Source: Clostridia bacterium
Lineage (GTDB): Bacteria > Bacillota > Clostridia > Oscillospirales > Acutalibacteraceae
Assembly (NCBI GenBank): GCA_017507805.1
Contig: JAFWAC010000033.1
Location: 1 to 59,724 of the forward strand
Length of the DNA: 59,724 bases
Reading direction: 5' to 3'
How positions within the stretch are numbered: the first letter of the stretch is position 1; each line of letters starts with the position of its first letter. Under the pieces are notes generated by a model. That model made no database searches. It saw only the letters and a program-made list of their open reading frames with translations, and was not told where the DNA came from. Below are positions 9,291-17,249 of the stretch, piece after piece. The position numbers and the translations under genes were made by a program.

Positions 9291-9424
9291 ACAGCCCGAA
9301 TTTTTAAGTGAGATAAAAAAATTTTAAAAAATCAAGTGAAGCTTGTCGAAACAAAAAATATTTTATAGGTGTATATAGTCCCGTGGACGGTAATAATTAG
9401 AATATGAATTACGGAGGGACGGAT

Positions 9425-10189
9425 ATGTACAATAACAAGGTTATCATCTGCGGTGTTGATACTTCCAAGCTGCCGCTTTTAAAGGAAAGTCAAAAGGAGG
9501 AGCTTTTAAAAAAGGTACGGGCAGGTAGTGACTCTGCCCGAGAGGAGCTTATAAACGGTAATCTGCGCCTTGTTTTAAGTGTTATTCAAAGGTTTACGGG
9601 CAGGGGTGAAAATCTTGACGATTTGTTTCAGGTCGGGTGTATAGGCTTGATAAAATCCATTGATAATTTTGATATTACACAGAAGGTCCGTTTTTCCACC
9701 TACGCTGTTCCAATGATTATAGGCGAAATACGAAGGTATTTGCGTGACAACAATGCGATAAGGGTGAGCCGTTCGATAAAGGACACGGCGTATAAGGCGA
9801 TGCAGGTGAAGGAACGGCTTATGCACGACAGGCAGACCGAGCCTACTGTCAGCGAAATTGCAAAGGAGCTTGACCTGCCTGCAAGCGAGGTCGTGATAGC
9901 CCTTGAAAGCATTGTAAATCCAATGTCGCTGTATGACCCTGTTTATTCTGACGGCGGTGACACCATTTATGTGCTGGATCAGGTGGGGGATAACAACAGC
10001 GACAGTAATTGGCTTGGTGAAATTTCCCTTAAAGAGGCTATAAAGGGCTTGAGTGAGCGCGAAAAACAAATTCTGACCTTAAGATTTATGCATGGCAAAA
10101 CCCAGATGGAGGTTTCGCGTGAGATTGGAATTTCTCAAGCACAGGTGTCACGACTTGAAAAGGGCGCATTGGATAAAATAAAGGAGTAG
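9425..10189 (+). CDS. sigG: RNA polymerase sigma-G factor (late forespore sporulation)
   Basis: Directs late forespore transcription during endospore formation. The N-terminus NKVIICGVDTSKLPLLK is the sigma-G hallmark. Region 2 (NGNLRLVLSVIQRF, then DDLFQVGCIGLIKSIDNF and KFSTYAVPMIIGEIRRYLRD-like text) and region 4 (GKTQMEVSREIGISQAQVSR) follow in order. I chose ATG 9425 over 9404: GGAGGG at 9412-9417 is 7 nt before it and the protein then begins as other SigG proteins do. Length 254 is normal. In Bacillus the gene sits behind spoIIGA-sigE; here those genes are absent and it stands alone between terminators. Its presence marks the organism as an endospore former. Confidence 0.95.
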   Translation: MYNNKVIICGVDTSKLPLLKESQKEELLKKVRAGSDSAREELINGNLRLVLSVIQRFTGRGENLDDLFQVGCIGLIKSIDNFDITQKVRFSTYAVPMIIGEIRRYLRDNNAIRVSRSIKDTAYKAMQVKERLMHDRQTEPTVSEIAKELDLPASEVVIALESIVNPMSLYDPVYSDGGDTIYVLDQVGDNNSDSNWLGEISLKEAIKGLSEREKQILTLRFMHGKTQMEVSREIGISQAQVSRLEKGALDKIKE

Positions 10190-10215
10190 TGGGGAGGCAA
10201 ATGCCTCCCCACTAC
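10186..10215. terminator. Bidirectional terminator between convergent genes
   Basis: A perfect 14-bp stem (10186-10199 with 10202-10215) with a two-base loop overlaps the stop codons of sigG (10187-10189) and of the facing lipoprotein gene (10212-10214). The minus strand is followed by a T-rich run; the plus side has almost none. Confidence 0.75.
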
Positions 10216-11393
10216 GATATTTCTGACAGTCCTTGCCGTTGCTTTTGGTTTAGCTCGCGGTCGCTGAAAACCGAGCTGTAGGAAAAAAGGACATAGCCTG
10301 CGGCAACCCCGTCCTCCAAGCAGACCTTCGCCTGACGGGGGATTATATCTGCACTTTGCTCCCATTCGGCATTGTCGGGCGCGGCATCTGTCCCGATTTT
10401 GTAGCTTGCCAAGCCTATTAACAGCTCGACCTGCGGATTGCAGGAAACAAGCCGTTTCCAATCGAGCAAAAGCTTTTCAAAGCGATATTCGGCGGCGGGG
10501 TAATCAAAGCCGAAATAAAGCTGAGGGATAACGGTGTCAACATACCCCGACTGCACCCATTCCTCAACATCGGCAAAAAGCGCGGTGTAATTATTTTCTA
10601 TTGAGGCGGCGGGGCTGATGCTGAAAACAGTATCCCCGTTTATTGCCTTTATGGCGGTGTAACAGCCGCTTATAAGGGCATTGACATTTGCCCTGCGCCA
10701 ATTCTCAAGTGACAGCGGATTTTTGCTGCCCTCGCAGTAGCTTTCATAGCTCACACGGTCAAAGTCGGGGTCGGCAGTGGGGTAAAAATAATCGTCAAAA
10801 TGGATGCCGTCAACCGCGTAATTTCTCATAAGCTCTCTTATGCCGTCAATGACCAGCCTTCTTACCTCGGCTTCGGCAGGGTTGAGGTAAATTCCCTGCC
10901 AAATGCAGACATTGCGGTCATTTTCACTGTCGGCATCCTTGAGCCATTTGTAGGCAGGGCTTTTCTCGGAAAGCTTTTGGGGGTCGGACGAGGAGGTTAG
11001 CACTCTGTAAGGATTTATCCAGGCGTGCACCTTTATTCCGGCTTCCCTGAATGCCTTGATTACAGCCTCAAAAATATCGTAATCATAATTGGCGGCTTCA
11101 GCTATAAGCGGAAAATAATCCGAGGGAAAAAGGGAGTCACAATATGAACGCACATGGATATACACATTTTCTGCTTTAAGGGAACGGCAGTTTTCCACCG
11201 CCTGCTGAAGCTCTGTCTCAAAGCCTTTTTCGGACAAAAGCATGGAATTGATTTCACTGAAGGAAAACCAAATCCCAAGACTTGCCTTGCCGGCATTTTT
11301 ATCGGTAAATTCCGACTGCTCCTGCCCGTTTTCGGCACTGCATCCGCAAAGTATAAAAATGAGTACGAGCGCAAGGCTTAAAAGCCTTTTCAT
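10212..11393 (-). CDS. GHL10-type glycoside hydrolase-like lipoprotein (family 10 glycosylhydrolase)
   Basis: Surface lipoprotein with a signal peptide (MKRLLSLALVLIFIL) and lipobox LCGC at residues 15-18, so it should be anchored outside the membrane. The rest is a TIM-barrel of the DUF187/GHL10 type, recognised by GIWFSFSEINS near residue 44, KVHAWINPYR near residue 124 and DGIHFDDYFYP near residue 196, and VDTVIPQLYFGFDYP later. Family members act on bacterial cell-surface or extracellular glycans; some are muramoyl-related enzymes, but the substrate is unknown here. 393 residues is normal. It is convergent to sigG and lies just downstream of the ECF-transporter component, 20 nt apart, so both may share a transcript. 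Confidence 0.85.
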   Translation of the reverse strand: MKRLLSLALVLIFILCGCSAENGQEQSEFTDKNAGKASLGIWFSFSEINSMLLSEKGFETELQQAVENCRSLKAENVYIHVRSYCDSLFPSDYFPLIAEAANYDYDIFEAVIKAFREAGIKVHAWINPYRVLTSSSDPQKLSEKSPAYKWLKDADSENDRNVCIWQGIYLNPAEAEVRRLVIDGIRELMRNYAVDGIHFDDYFYPTADPDFDRVSYESYCEGSKNPLSLENWRRANVNALISGCYTAIKAINGDTVFSISPAASIENNYTALFADVEEWVQSGYVDTVIPQLYFGFDYPAAEYRFEKLLLDWKRLVSCNPQVELLIGLASYKIGTDAAPDNAEWEQSADIIPRQAKVCLEDGVAAGYVLFSYSSVFSDRELNQKQRQGLSEIS

Positions 11394-11412
11394 AGTATAC
11401 CCCCAATTGGAA

Positions 11413-12147
11413 TTACTCTTTTATAAGCTTTAAAAAGGGCTTTTCAAGCAATGTGAACAGCGCCACACCGCCCACAATTGAAATACCTGCATTTATAAGG
11501 GTGGAGCCCTGTGAAAAGAGGGCACCCGAAAAGGCGGCGGAAATGTCGGCACCGGCAATGAAAAACTGAACGGTTTTCCATGAAATTTCACCCACAAGGT
11601 TCACAACCATACCGCATGCCGCCCCAACGATTGCAGAGGCGGTTTTGTGTGAAAATTTATTTTTAAGCGCCGAAAAGAGGACGCAAAAAATGCCAATCAC
11701 AACGAATATAAGCATAACAACACTTTTTTGCAGGCGAAAATCGGTGCCTGTGAAAACTCCGATACCGAGCGCGGCGGCAACAAGCAGAGAAACAATGCCT
11801 GAGATAAACAGCGCCGTTGCAGGGAATTTTTTGCGGTTTGCAAAAAGGGTGAAAACCGCGCCAACCGTTAGCCCGATTAAAAATTTCAGCAAAAAGGTTT
11901 TGGGCGAGGAATCGGCGTGACCGTTCAAAATGTCATAAAGCCCCATTCCCACAGAGCCTGCAAGTCCGCCCTGCCAGCCTCCGACCAGCAGTGCCGCCAC
12001 AACAACTATCATATTACCGAAATGTATGTACATATTACCAAAGGGAAAGAAAAAAAGCATTAGCGCAATGTAGCTCAGCGCCGCGAAAAGGGCAATAAGT
12101 GTCATATTAAGCAGCTTTTCTTTTTTTGTTTTAAAACCGATTGTCAT
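11413..12147 (-). CDS. ECF transporter S component, possibly for vitamin B6
   Basis: A 244-residue hydrophobic protein with about six membrane segments. The first helix carries an alanine-rich ALFAALSY segment (an AxxxA pattern used for docking to the EcfT subunit), followed by GNMYIHFGNMIVVVAALLVGGWQGG, shared by substrate-binding S components. The C-terminal half is an additional helical stretch. I set the start at 12147, where AAGGAG sits 7 nt upstream, rather than the longer frame. It is divergently paired with a MocR-type, PLP-fold regulator; in other Firmicutes such pairs belong to pyridoxine/pyridoxal uptake (PdxU-type). Substrate is therefore an inference from context. The shared EcfA/A'/T module is not in the window. 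Confidence 0.75.
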   Translation of the reverse strand: MTIGFKTKKEKLLNMTLIALFAALSYIALMLFFFPFGNMYIHFGNMIVVVAALLVGGWQGGLAGSVGMGLYDILNGHADSSPKTFLLKFLIGLTVGAVFTLFANRKKFPATALFISGIVSLLVAAALGIGVFTGTDFRLQKSVVMLIFVVIGIFCVLFSALKNKFSHKTASAIVGAACGMVVNLVGEISWKTVQFFIAGADISAAFSGALFSQGSTLINAGISIVGGVALFTLLEKPFLKLIKE

Positions 12148-12260
12148 TGTAAAACTCCTTACCGCATATTGCAATAAATTTCAAACTGTGTTATATTATA
12201 AGCAGAAGGTGTCTGTTCGTAAATAGACAGTTTTAATTATTTTTGAAAGGACAGTTTGGC
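12148..12260. promoter_or_regulatory. Divergent regulatory region with inverted repeat
   Basis: The 113-base gap between the S-component gene and the MocR regulator contains TGTCT (12210-12214) and AGACA (12225-12229) as an inverted repeat with a 10-base spacer, and an AT-rich TTATATTATAA segment around 12190-12200 suited to a -10 box. The repeat is a candidate operator for the regulator. Confidence 0.4.
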
Positions 12261-13604
12261 GTGCTGCTTGATTTTATCACGATTGACAGAAGCGAAAAAG
12301 GAGAGTTTTACCACAGGTTATATGAAAAGCTTAAAGCAGCGGTTGAGAATGGCGCAATCAAAAAGGGGGAGAAGCTTCCCTCAATAAGGCAGGCGGCTGA
12401 ACAGCTTGGAGTGAGCCGCACCACGGTGGAAAATGCCTATATGCGGCTTTGCATTGAGGGCATTGCCGAAAGTCTGCCGCAAAGGGGATATTTTATTACC
12501 GGCAACACCGCAAAGGCGAGTGCGGAGGAAAGCCTTTTGCTCCCTGATGAAAGGAGCTTCAGGTATGATTTTTCAAGCCGAAAAATAGATAAGACCTCTG
12601 CCGATACCGAGCTGTGGAAAAAGCTGGTGCGCGGTGTGCTTACAAATTCCGATGCGCTTATCTCCTACGGCAATCCTCAGGGCGAGCCGAGCCTGAGAAA
12701 AGCCCTTGCGGAATACTGCTACAAGGCGCGCGGTGTCAATGCCGCGCCCGAAAACATTGTGATCGGGGCAGGAATAACCCCTCTGCTTAATATATTATGC
12801 GGAATTGTCGGCAGAAATGTTTGTGTAGGCTTAGAGGGCGGCTTTAAAACGGCAGAAAATATTTTCCGCGATTACGGAATTGAGGCGCATTGCCTTGAAT
12901 GTGATCAAAACGGCGCAGTGACCGATAAAATAAACGGGGATATGAATTTTTTGTTTTTACAGCCTGCAACACTTTCAAAAATAAGCGTTACTGCTCTGTC
13001 AAAAAGGCGGAGCGAGCTTAAAGAGTGGGTGGAGCGCGAAAACAGGATAATAGTTGAGGATGACTATAACGGCGAGCTTCGGTACACCGCAAGAAGCCTG
13101 CCGGCGTTTCAGAGCAAGGCGCCCGAAAGAACGGTTTACATCGGAAGCTTTTCGAAGCTCCTGCTTCCGAGCGTGCGAATTGCTTATATGGTACTGCCGC
13201 CCGTTCTTGCTGAAAAATTCAGAGCCCGCGAGGGCTTTAACCCAACCTGCGGAAAGGTTGAGCAGTTAGCCCTCACCGAATATATTTTAAGTGGGGCTTT
13301 GGAAAAGCATCTGCGCAGGCTCAGACGGCTTTATTACGCAAAAAGTCAGCTTTTGTGCGCCACACTTTCGGAGAAAATTGATGGCGAAAAGGAAATTGTG
13401 CTTTATGAGACCATGCTCACTGTCGAGCTTCGGACGGCGGTGTGTGCGGAAAGTCGGGAAATTTGTGACCGCCTTGCCCGAAGGGGCATCAGGGTGATGC
13501 CGTCACCGCATAAAGGGGCGGTGCGCCTTTCCTTTGCCGGAATAGAAGCAACCGATATTCCTGACGCAGTAGAAATTTTAGCAGGGGAGCTTAAAAATTT
13601 TTAA
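12261..13604 (+). CDS. MocR/PdxR-type regulator (GntR winged helix fused to aminotransferase fold)
   Basis: N-terminal GntR winged helix (residues about 8-75: LYEKLKAAVENGAIKKGEKL, then SRTTVENAYMRL) joined to a fold-type I aminotransferase domain. The PLP lysine is in YIGSFSKLLLPSVR, preceded by IIVEDDYNGELRY. The GTG at 12261 has AAAGGA 9 nt upstream (12246-12251), better than the earlier TTG at 12243. Family members bind PLP as a ligand and control vitamin B6 or amino-acid genes; they are not enzymes. Divergence from an ECF S component suggests that this protein senses PLP and controls its importer. 447 residues is normal. Confidence 0.85.
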   Translation: MLLDFITIDRSEKGEFYHRLYEKLKAAVENGAIKKGEKLPSIRQAAEQLGVSRTTVENAYMRLCIEGIAESLPQRGYFITGNTAKASAEESLLLPDERSFRYDFSSRKIDKTSADTELWKKLVRGVLTNSDALISYGNPQGEPSLRKALAEYCYKARGVNAAPENIVIGAGITPLLNILCGIVGRNVCVGLEGGFKTAENIFRDYGIEAHCLECDQNGAVTDKINGDMNFLFLQPATLSKISVTALSKRRSELKEWVERENRIIVEDDYNGELRYTARSLPAFQSKAPERTVYIGSFSKLLLPSVRIAYMVLPPVLAEKFRAREGFNPTCGKVEQLALTEYILSGALEKHLRRLRRLYYAKSQLLCATLSEKIDGEKEIVLYETMLTVELRTAVCAESREICDRLARRGIRVMPSPHKGAVRLSFAGIEATDIPDAVEILAGELKNF

Positions 13605-13610
13605 AAATCC

Positions 13611-13640
13611 TGTACCCAAAGGGCGATATTAATCGTTATA
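13611..13640 (+). promoter_or_regulatory. Candidate autoregulated ECF-sigma promoter
   Basis: TGTACCC (13611-13617), 16 bases, then CGTTATA (13634-13640) resembles the AAC/CGT-type promoters of ECF sigma factors and lies 24 bases before the sigma gene start. No equally good vegetative promoter is visible. Confidence 0.45.
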
Positions 13641-13664
13641 TTTATAGGGAAAGGATTTTGAGGG

Positions 13665-14219
13665 ATGTTAATTTTAAATTTAACCTTTCTTGATGATAAA
13701 AATGATGCCGAGCTGTTTGAAAGGATGTATCATTCCTACAGAAAGCAGATGTTTTTCGTTGCCAATTCCTTGTTACATAATGAGCAGGATGCAGAGGATG
13801 CCGTTCATGAGGTGTTTTTCAATATAGCTGTCAGGCATATAGCCACAGTAAGGAAAATATGTGATGAAGCGGCTTTGCGGAGCTATCTGCTCAAATCGGC
13901 GAAAAACACGGCTCTTGATTTCATCAGGAAAAAAGAAAAACGGAATATTTCGCTGGAGGCGCTGTCCCCGTCCGAGGTTTCAGCCGATTTGAGTGACAGG
14001 AACTTCATCGAGAAAATTTGCGCAGAGGCAGAGTATGAACAGCTTATACAGCAAATCGGAGCCTTGGACGAAAGGTACAGGGATGTTCTTTATTACCGCT
14101 TTGTGTTAGAGCTTAATTACAAGGAAATTGCGAAGCTTCTGGGCTTGTCTGTCAACACGGTGAAAAAACAGCTTGTGCGCGGCAAAAAAATTCTTTTAAA
14201 GCAGGGAGGGCAGAAATAA
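13665..14219 (+). CDS. ECF-type RNA polymerase sigma factor
   Basis: A 184-residue group 4 sigma factor. Region 2 spans residues about 20-95 (FERMYHSYRKQMFFVA; EQDAEDAVHEVFFNI; LLKSAKNTALDFIRKKEKR). Region 4 is at 130-180 (ALDERYRDVLYYRFVLELNY, then AKLLGLSVNTVKKQLVRGKK). GGAAAGGA at 13648-13655 is the ribosome binding site. The stop codon overlaps the start of the next gene (TAATG), so the two are translationally coupled. That gene encodes a membrane protein in the usual anti-sigma position. The operon of unknown envelope proteins downstream suggests a cell-surface stress or signalling role. Confidence 0.9.
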   Translation: MLILNLTFLDDKNDAELFERMYHSYRKQMFFVANSLLHNEQDAEDAVHEVFFNIAVRHIATVRKICDEAALRSYLLKSAKNTALDFIRKKEKRNISLEALSPSEVSADLSDRNFIEKICAEAEYEQLIQQIGALDERYRDVLYYRFVLELNYKEIAKLLGLSVNTVKKQLVRGKKILLKQGGQK

Positions 14220-14881
14220 TGGCAATAACCGAACAGGAATTAAAAAAAGCACTGTCAAAAGGCTTTGATTTACAGTTTTTAAATGTTCCCGCCGAAACGG
14301 AAATTGAACACATCTTTTCGCAAGGGTTTGAAGCAAGGATGCAACGGCTTGAAGCTAAGAACAAAAACGGCTATTGGCATTTTATAAACACTGCAGCCAA
14401 AAGGGCGGCTTGCTTTTTCTTAGGGTTGTTTGCGGTGTTCTCGCTTGGAGTTTCTGTCGATGCAATAAGACTTCCGGCGGTAGAGCTTGCAGTAAAAATT
14501 TTTGACATTTATAACGAGTATTATTTTGATGGTGACACCACCCAAAAAATTGAACACGAATATAAGATTACCCGAATACCCGAGGGATTTATTAAGACCT
14601 CCGAAAGCAAAACCGAGGCATCTGTTAATTATACCTACATTAACGGTGCCGGTGACAAGATAATCTATTCTCAGACCATCACAGCCGACACAGGAGTTTT
14701 TCTTGACAACGAGCACGGCAAAATTTACACCCTGCTTTTGGGGGATATAAAGGTCAATGCTTATGAACACCCCGAGGTCAAGCATTTGATGTGGCTTAAG
14801 GACGGCTACCTCTTTGAGCTTACGGCTTACGGTGAGGTAACTGTTCAGACCTTAACCGATATTATTTCAGGTATAGAATAG
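14219..14881 (+). CDS. DUF4367-type membrane protein, likely anti-sigma factor
   Basis: A 220-residue protein with a soluble N-terminus of about 60 residues (KALSKGFDLQFLNVP), one membrane helix (AACFFLGLFAVFSLGVSV, about residues 62-80), and an extracytoplasmic DUF4367-like domain ending in LMWLKDGYLFELTAYG. Such proteins sit beside ECF sigma genes in Clostridia and are thought to hold the sigma factor at the membrane. The N-terminal part has no clear zinc-binding HxxxCxxC motif, so this would not be a ZAS-type anti-sigma. Start codon overlaps the sigma stop by one base. Role inferred from position and topology. Confidence 0.75.
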   Translation: MAITEQELKKALSKGFDLQFLNVPAETEIEHIFSQGFEARMQRLEAKNKNGYWHFINTAAKRAACFFLGLFAVFSLGVSVDAIRLPAVELAVKIFDIYNEYYFDGDTTQKIEHEYKITRIPEGFIKTSESKTEASVNYTYINGAGDKIIYSQTITADTGVFLDNEHGKIYTLLLGDIKVNAYEHPEVKHLMWLKDGYLFELTAYGEVTVQTLTDIISGIE

Positions 14882-14889
14882 GTGACACA

Positions 14890-15045
14890 ATGGAAAAAAA
14901 GGAATTCAAGGTTTGGATTGATGAAACTCAAAGGCTGGTTTCTTTTCACAGTGAGCAGAGCTTTTCTGAAAAGACATTTGATACTCGTGAGGATTTTGTG
15001 AGCTTCATTCTGATATACGGCAACAGCGGTTACAGATTTAAGTAG
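14890..15045 (+). CDS. Small 51-residue protein of unknown function
   Basis: A complete short frame starts MEKKEFKVWIDETQRLV and ends YGNSGYRFK, between the DUF4367 gene (9 nt upstream) and the next membrane protein (its Shine-Dalgarno overlaps this gene's stop). AGGTGA at 14879-14884 is a good ribosome binding site. It is rich in charged and aromatic residues with no membrane segment or signal. Tight packing inside the sigma operon argues that it is real. I do not recognise a family. Confidence 0.65.
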   Translation: MEKKEFKVWIDETQRLVSFHSEQSFSEKTFDTREDFVSFILIYGNSGYRFK

Positions 15046-15057
15046 GAGGTAATGATT

Positions 15058-15975
15058 ATGGAAAACGGAAAAAGAAAAATTTTAACCTTTGCGGTTTTGG
15101 CAGTGCTTGTCATCGGACAGATTGCTTCAGCGGTAAAAATCAAGGAGCTTAAAACCGAGCTTTCTAACCTTACGGTCAGCCACAGCCACGATATAGGAAT
15201 TATGAACTCCAACATTAACGATATTTACACCAATGTTGAGGAAAAGCTAAAAAAACAGGCGAGTCTGCTTTCGGGCATTGAGGCTACCTACGGTGAGCTT
15301 AATATTACTGACCACACCGTTCCGGTTACGGTTGCGGCGGTGCCGAAAACCGTCTCTGCAAACACCGAAATGAGCATAACCGTTTGCGGAAGGGAATACC
15401 CTCTGACACGCAACGGAGAAAAGTTTTACACAACCGTGGCTGTCGGACTTTTTGAGACCGAGAGCCAATACCCCTTGCTTTCAGTCAAAAATGGCGATAC
15501 AACCCAATCGGAGTATCTTGAGGATGTTAGGATTGACAATCTTTATAACAGATACTTGCCTCATCTTTACACGGTCGGAACAATAGACGCCGTGTCTGAC
15601 AAAAACGGTATCGCGGTGGACGGAAATATAACGGTTGAGTATAAGCCGGCAAATAACAAAACGGCAGTTTTAATGAGGGATTATGAGCTTGTAACCGAGA
15701 TAGACGGAAATGTGACCGAAAGACGGAAAATTACCGGCGAAATAACAACCGCAGGCGGCGTGTTTTATGATTTCAGAGAGACCTACAAAATAAGCGCAGG
15801 AAAAGATATTCGCTTTTTTGTCGAGGCGGTGGACAGCCTTGGCTACAGGCACAGGGTGCTTGCCGATTTCTCGTGGATAGGGGCAGACGGCAGTGTTTCC
15901 TACGAGCAAGAGGCAATATACGGCGGAGAATGGATTTACGATAAGGACGGCAACCTGCTTTACGGGGAGGAATAG
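15058..15975 (+). CDS. Membrane-anchored extracytoplasmic protein of the ECF sigma operon
   Basis: 305 residues, family not recognised. One N-terminal membrane helix (ILTFAVLAVLVIGQIASAV, residues 7-25) is followed by a short coiled-coil-like stretch (KIKELKTELSNL to VEEKLKKQASLL) and then a long beta-rich, probably Ig-like, extracellular region containing VTVCGREYPLTRNGEKF-like text and a final IYGGEWIYDKDGNLLYG. AGGAGGT at 15044-15050 fits ATG 15058 (7 nt), not the ATG at 15052 (1 nt). The next gene starts 1 nt after its stop. Probably a target or sensory part of the ECF pathway. Confidence 0.75.
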   Translation: MENGKRKILTFAVLAVLVIGQIASAVKIKELKTELSNLTVSHSHDIGIMNSNINDIYTNVEEKLKKQASLLSGIEATYGELNITDHTVPVTVAAVPKTVSANTEMSITVCGREYPLTRNGEKFYTTVAVGLFETESQYPLLSVKNGDTTQSEYLEDVRIDNLYNRYLPHLYTVGTIDAVSDKNGIAVDGNITVEYKPANNKTAVLMRDYELVTEIDGNVTERRKITGEITTAGGVFYDFRETYKISAGKDIRFFVEAVDSLGYRHRVLADFSWIGADGSVSYEQEAIYGGEWIYDKDGNLLYGEE

Positions 15976-15976
15976 A

Positions 15977-16336
15977 ATGAAAAATTTTGTTAAGTATTTA
16001 TGCAGATGTTTGCTTTGTGTAGCTTTGATAGCCGCAATCGGGGCAGTGATGCCGCGAGAAAAGACGGTGGATTACAGGGGTATTGTAAAATCAGTGGAAT
16101 ATGACCAACAGGACAAATGCACATATATAGATACATATATGATTTACGATGAAAGCTCCTCTGTGATAATCAAAGCAAAGCCCGGCACTTCGGTGAAATA
16201 TGTTTCAGGAGAAAAATGTTCCCTCAGCGATATTAAAGTCGGGGATATGATAGATTTGGATTATAGGGGTAAAATTGACGGTTACGGCAGTGTTGTAACC
16301 GCAAAATGGATAAAGGTCGCCCCAATGGAGGAATAG
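15977..16336 (+). CDS. Small secreted or membrane-anchored protein, OB-fold-like, unknown function
   Basis: 119 residues: an N-terminal hydrophobic helix (YLCRCLLCVALIAAIGAVM, residues 7-25) then a compact all-beta domain (VDYRGIVKSVEY ... GDMIDLDYRGKIDGYG) that alternates strands like an OB fold. The ATG at 15977 has GGGGAGG at 15964-15970 (6 nt spacing); the frame is open further upstream but that part overlaps the preceding gene. Unknown family. It sits in the ECF sigma operon with 1-nt and 2-nt gaps on its sides, so it is surely co-transcribed. Confidence 0.7.
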   Translation: MKNFVKYLCRCLLCVALIAAIGAVMPREKTVDYRGIVKSVEYDQQDKCTYIDTYMIYDESSSVIIKAKPGTSVKYVSGEKCSLSDIKVGDMIDLDYRGKIDGYGSVVTAKWIKVAPMEE

Positions 16337-16338
16337 CA

Positions 16339-17247
16339 TTGGAAAGGACAGTCAGTAAAAAGCTAAGAATAACCGTTGCACTTTTCCTTGTGCTGATAAT
16401 TCTGACAGGTGCTTTGTTTGTAAAGCTTAATGAAAAGGCAGAAAATTGGCAACGCAGGTCGGGGGAATATAATTATTCCTTGTGGCATAACATAGGGCAA
16501 ATGGCTTGGATGATTGACAAGGACGGGGTAACTGCCGAAACCCTTAAAACCTACAGGCTTTATATAAATGCAGTTGTGCACGGTAATTCGGGCGGATTGG
16601 TGCCGCCCTTTAACGGAAGCGGTAAAGCCCATGCCTTTTTGGGCACATATTATGATTCCTTTGCCGTCACCCTGACAGACGGCTCTCTGAATGCCGACCA
16701 GACTGCCTTGGGGCTGGCGCTTTTCGAGGAAATGAATAAGGAGCTTATGGCGGTTTGCGATTTTGTGGACCAAAAGGTGGGCAACAGCGCGGAGAAAAGG
16801 GGCGAGCTTGCCGATTATAACAGCAAGCTTTGCCAAGAGGTCGAATTAAAGGTGAAAGACTTTTGCAATAGGTATGCCGATAAAATCAGCCAATTCAACT
16901 ATCAGTCGGGAGTGACATTTTATACCGAGAATATCGATACCGAATTTAAGGGCGAGGGTATAAGCGTTTTGGTACAGCACATTAAATACTATGTAAACTC
17001 TACTGTTGTGGATTGTATTGTCAAAACCGATGAGACGGAAATTCCGCTTAATCATATAACGACACATATAAAGGGTAAAAACGGTGAATACAAATATATT
17101 GAGGCTTCCGCAGAAGCCAAAGAGGGTCAGGCGCAGTATTCCCTGTATTTCGAGCCGCTGAAAAACGAGAAAGAAGTCGGGCTTTTTATTGAGCTTAAAA
17201 GCGGAAAAAGCATAAATATTCCGCTTGTGCTGGAAAGAGGACAGTGA
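16339..17247 (+). CDS. Membrane-anchored protein of unknown function (TTG start)
   Basis: 302 residues with one membrane helix (LRITVALFLVLIILTGALFV, residues 9-28) and an outer domain that starts helical (WHNIGQMAWMIDKDG; LALFEEMNKELMAVCDFVDQ; EVELKVKDFCNRYADK) and ends beta-rich. The TTG at 16339 is preceded by GGAGG (16327-16331) at 7 nt, which decides the start. No family recognised. Part of the ECF sigma operon; the next gene starts 2 nt after its stop. Confidence 0.7.
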   Translation: MERTVSKKLRITVALFLVLIILTGALFVKLNEKAENWQRRSGEYNYSLWHNIGQMAWMIDKDGVTAETLKTYRLYINAVVHGNSGGLVPPFNGSGKAHAFLGTYYDSFAVTLTDGSLNADQTALGLALFEEMNKELMAVCDFVDQKVGNSAEKRGELADYNSKLCQEVELKVKDFCNRYADKISQFNYQSGVTFYTENIDTEFKGEGISVLVQHIKYYVNSTVVDCIVKTDETEIPLNHITTHIKGKNGEYKYIEASAEAKEGQAQYSLYFEPLKNEKEVGLFIELKSGKSINIPLVLERGQ

Positions 17248-17249
17248 CG

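Larger units (their letters stand above)
9032..9297. repeat. MITE-like element bounded by a perfect 15-bp inverted repeat
   Basis: GGGCTGTAAAAAAAC at 9032-9046 is repeated exactly in inverse orientation at 9283-9297. The 266 bases between the outer ends hold no gene but three hairpins and a 17-bp direct repeat (9155-9171 and 9246-9262, AAATTATAGTTTAGCGG). The arm AAACTATAATTTG at 9271-9283 can pair either with 9246-9257 or with 9154-9166, so alternative folds exist. Size and terminal repeats resemble a miniature inverted-repeat element, but a clear target-site duplication is not visible. This explains most of the 424-base gap before sigG. Confidence 0.5.
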
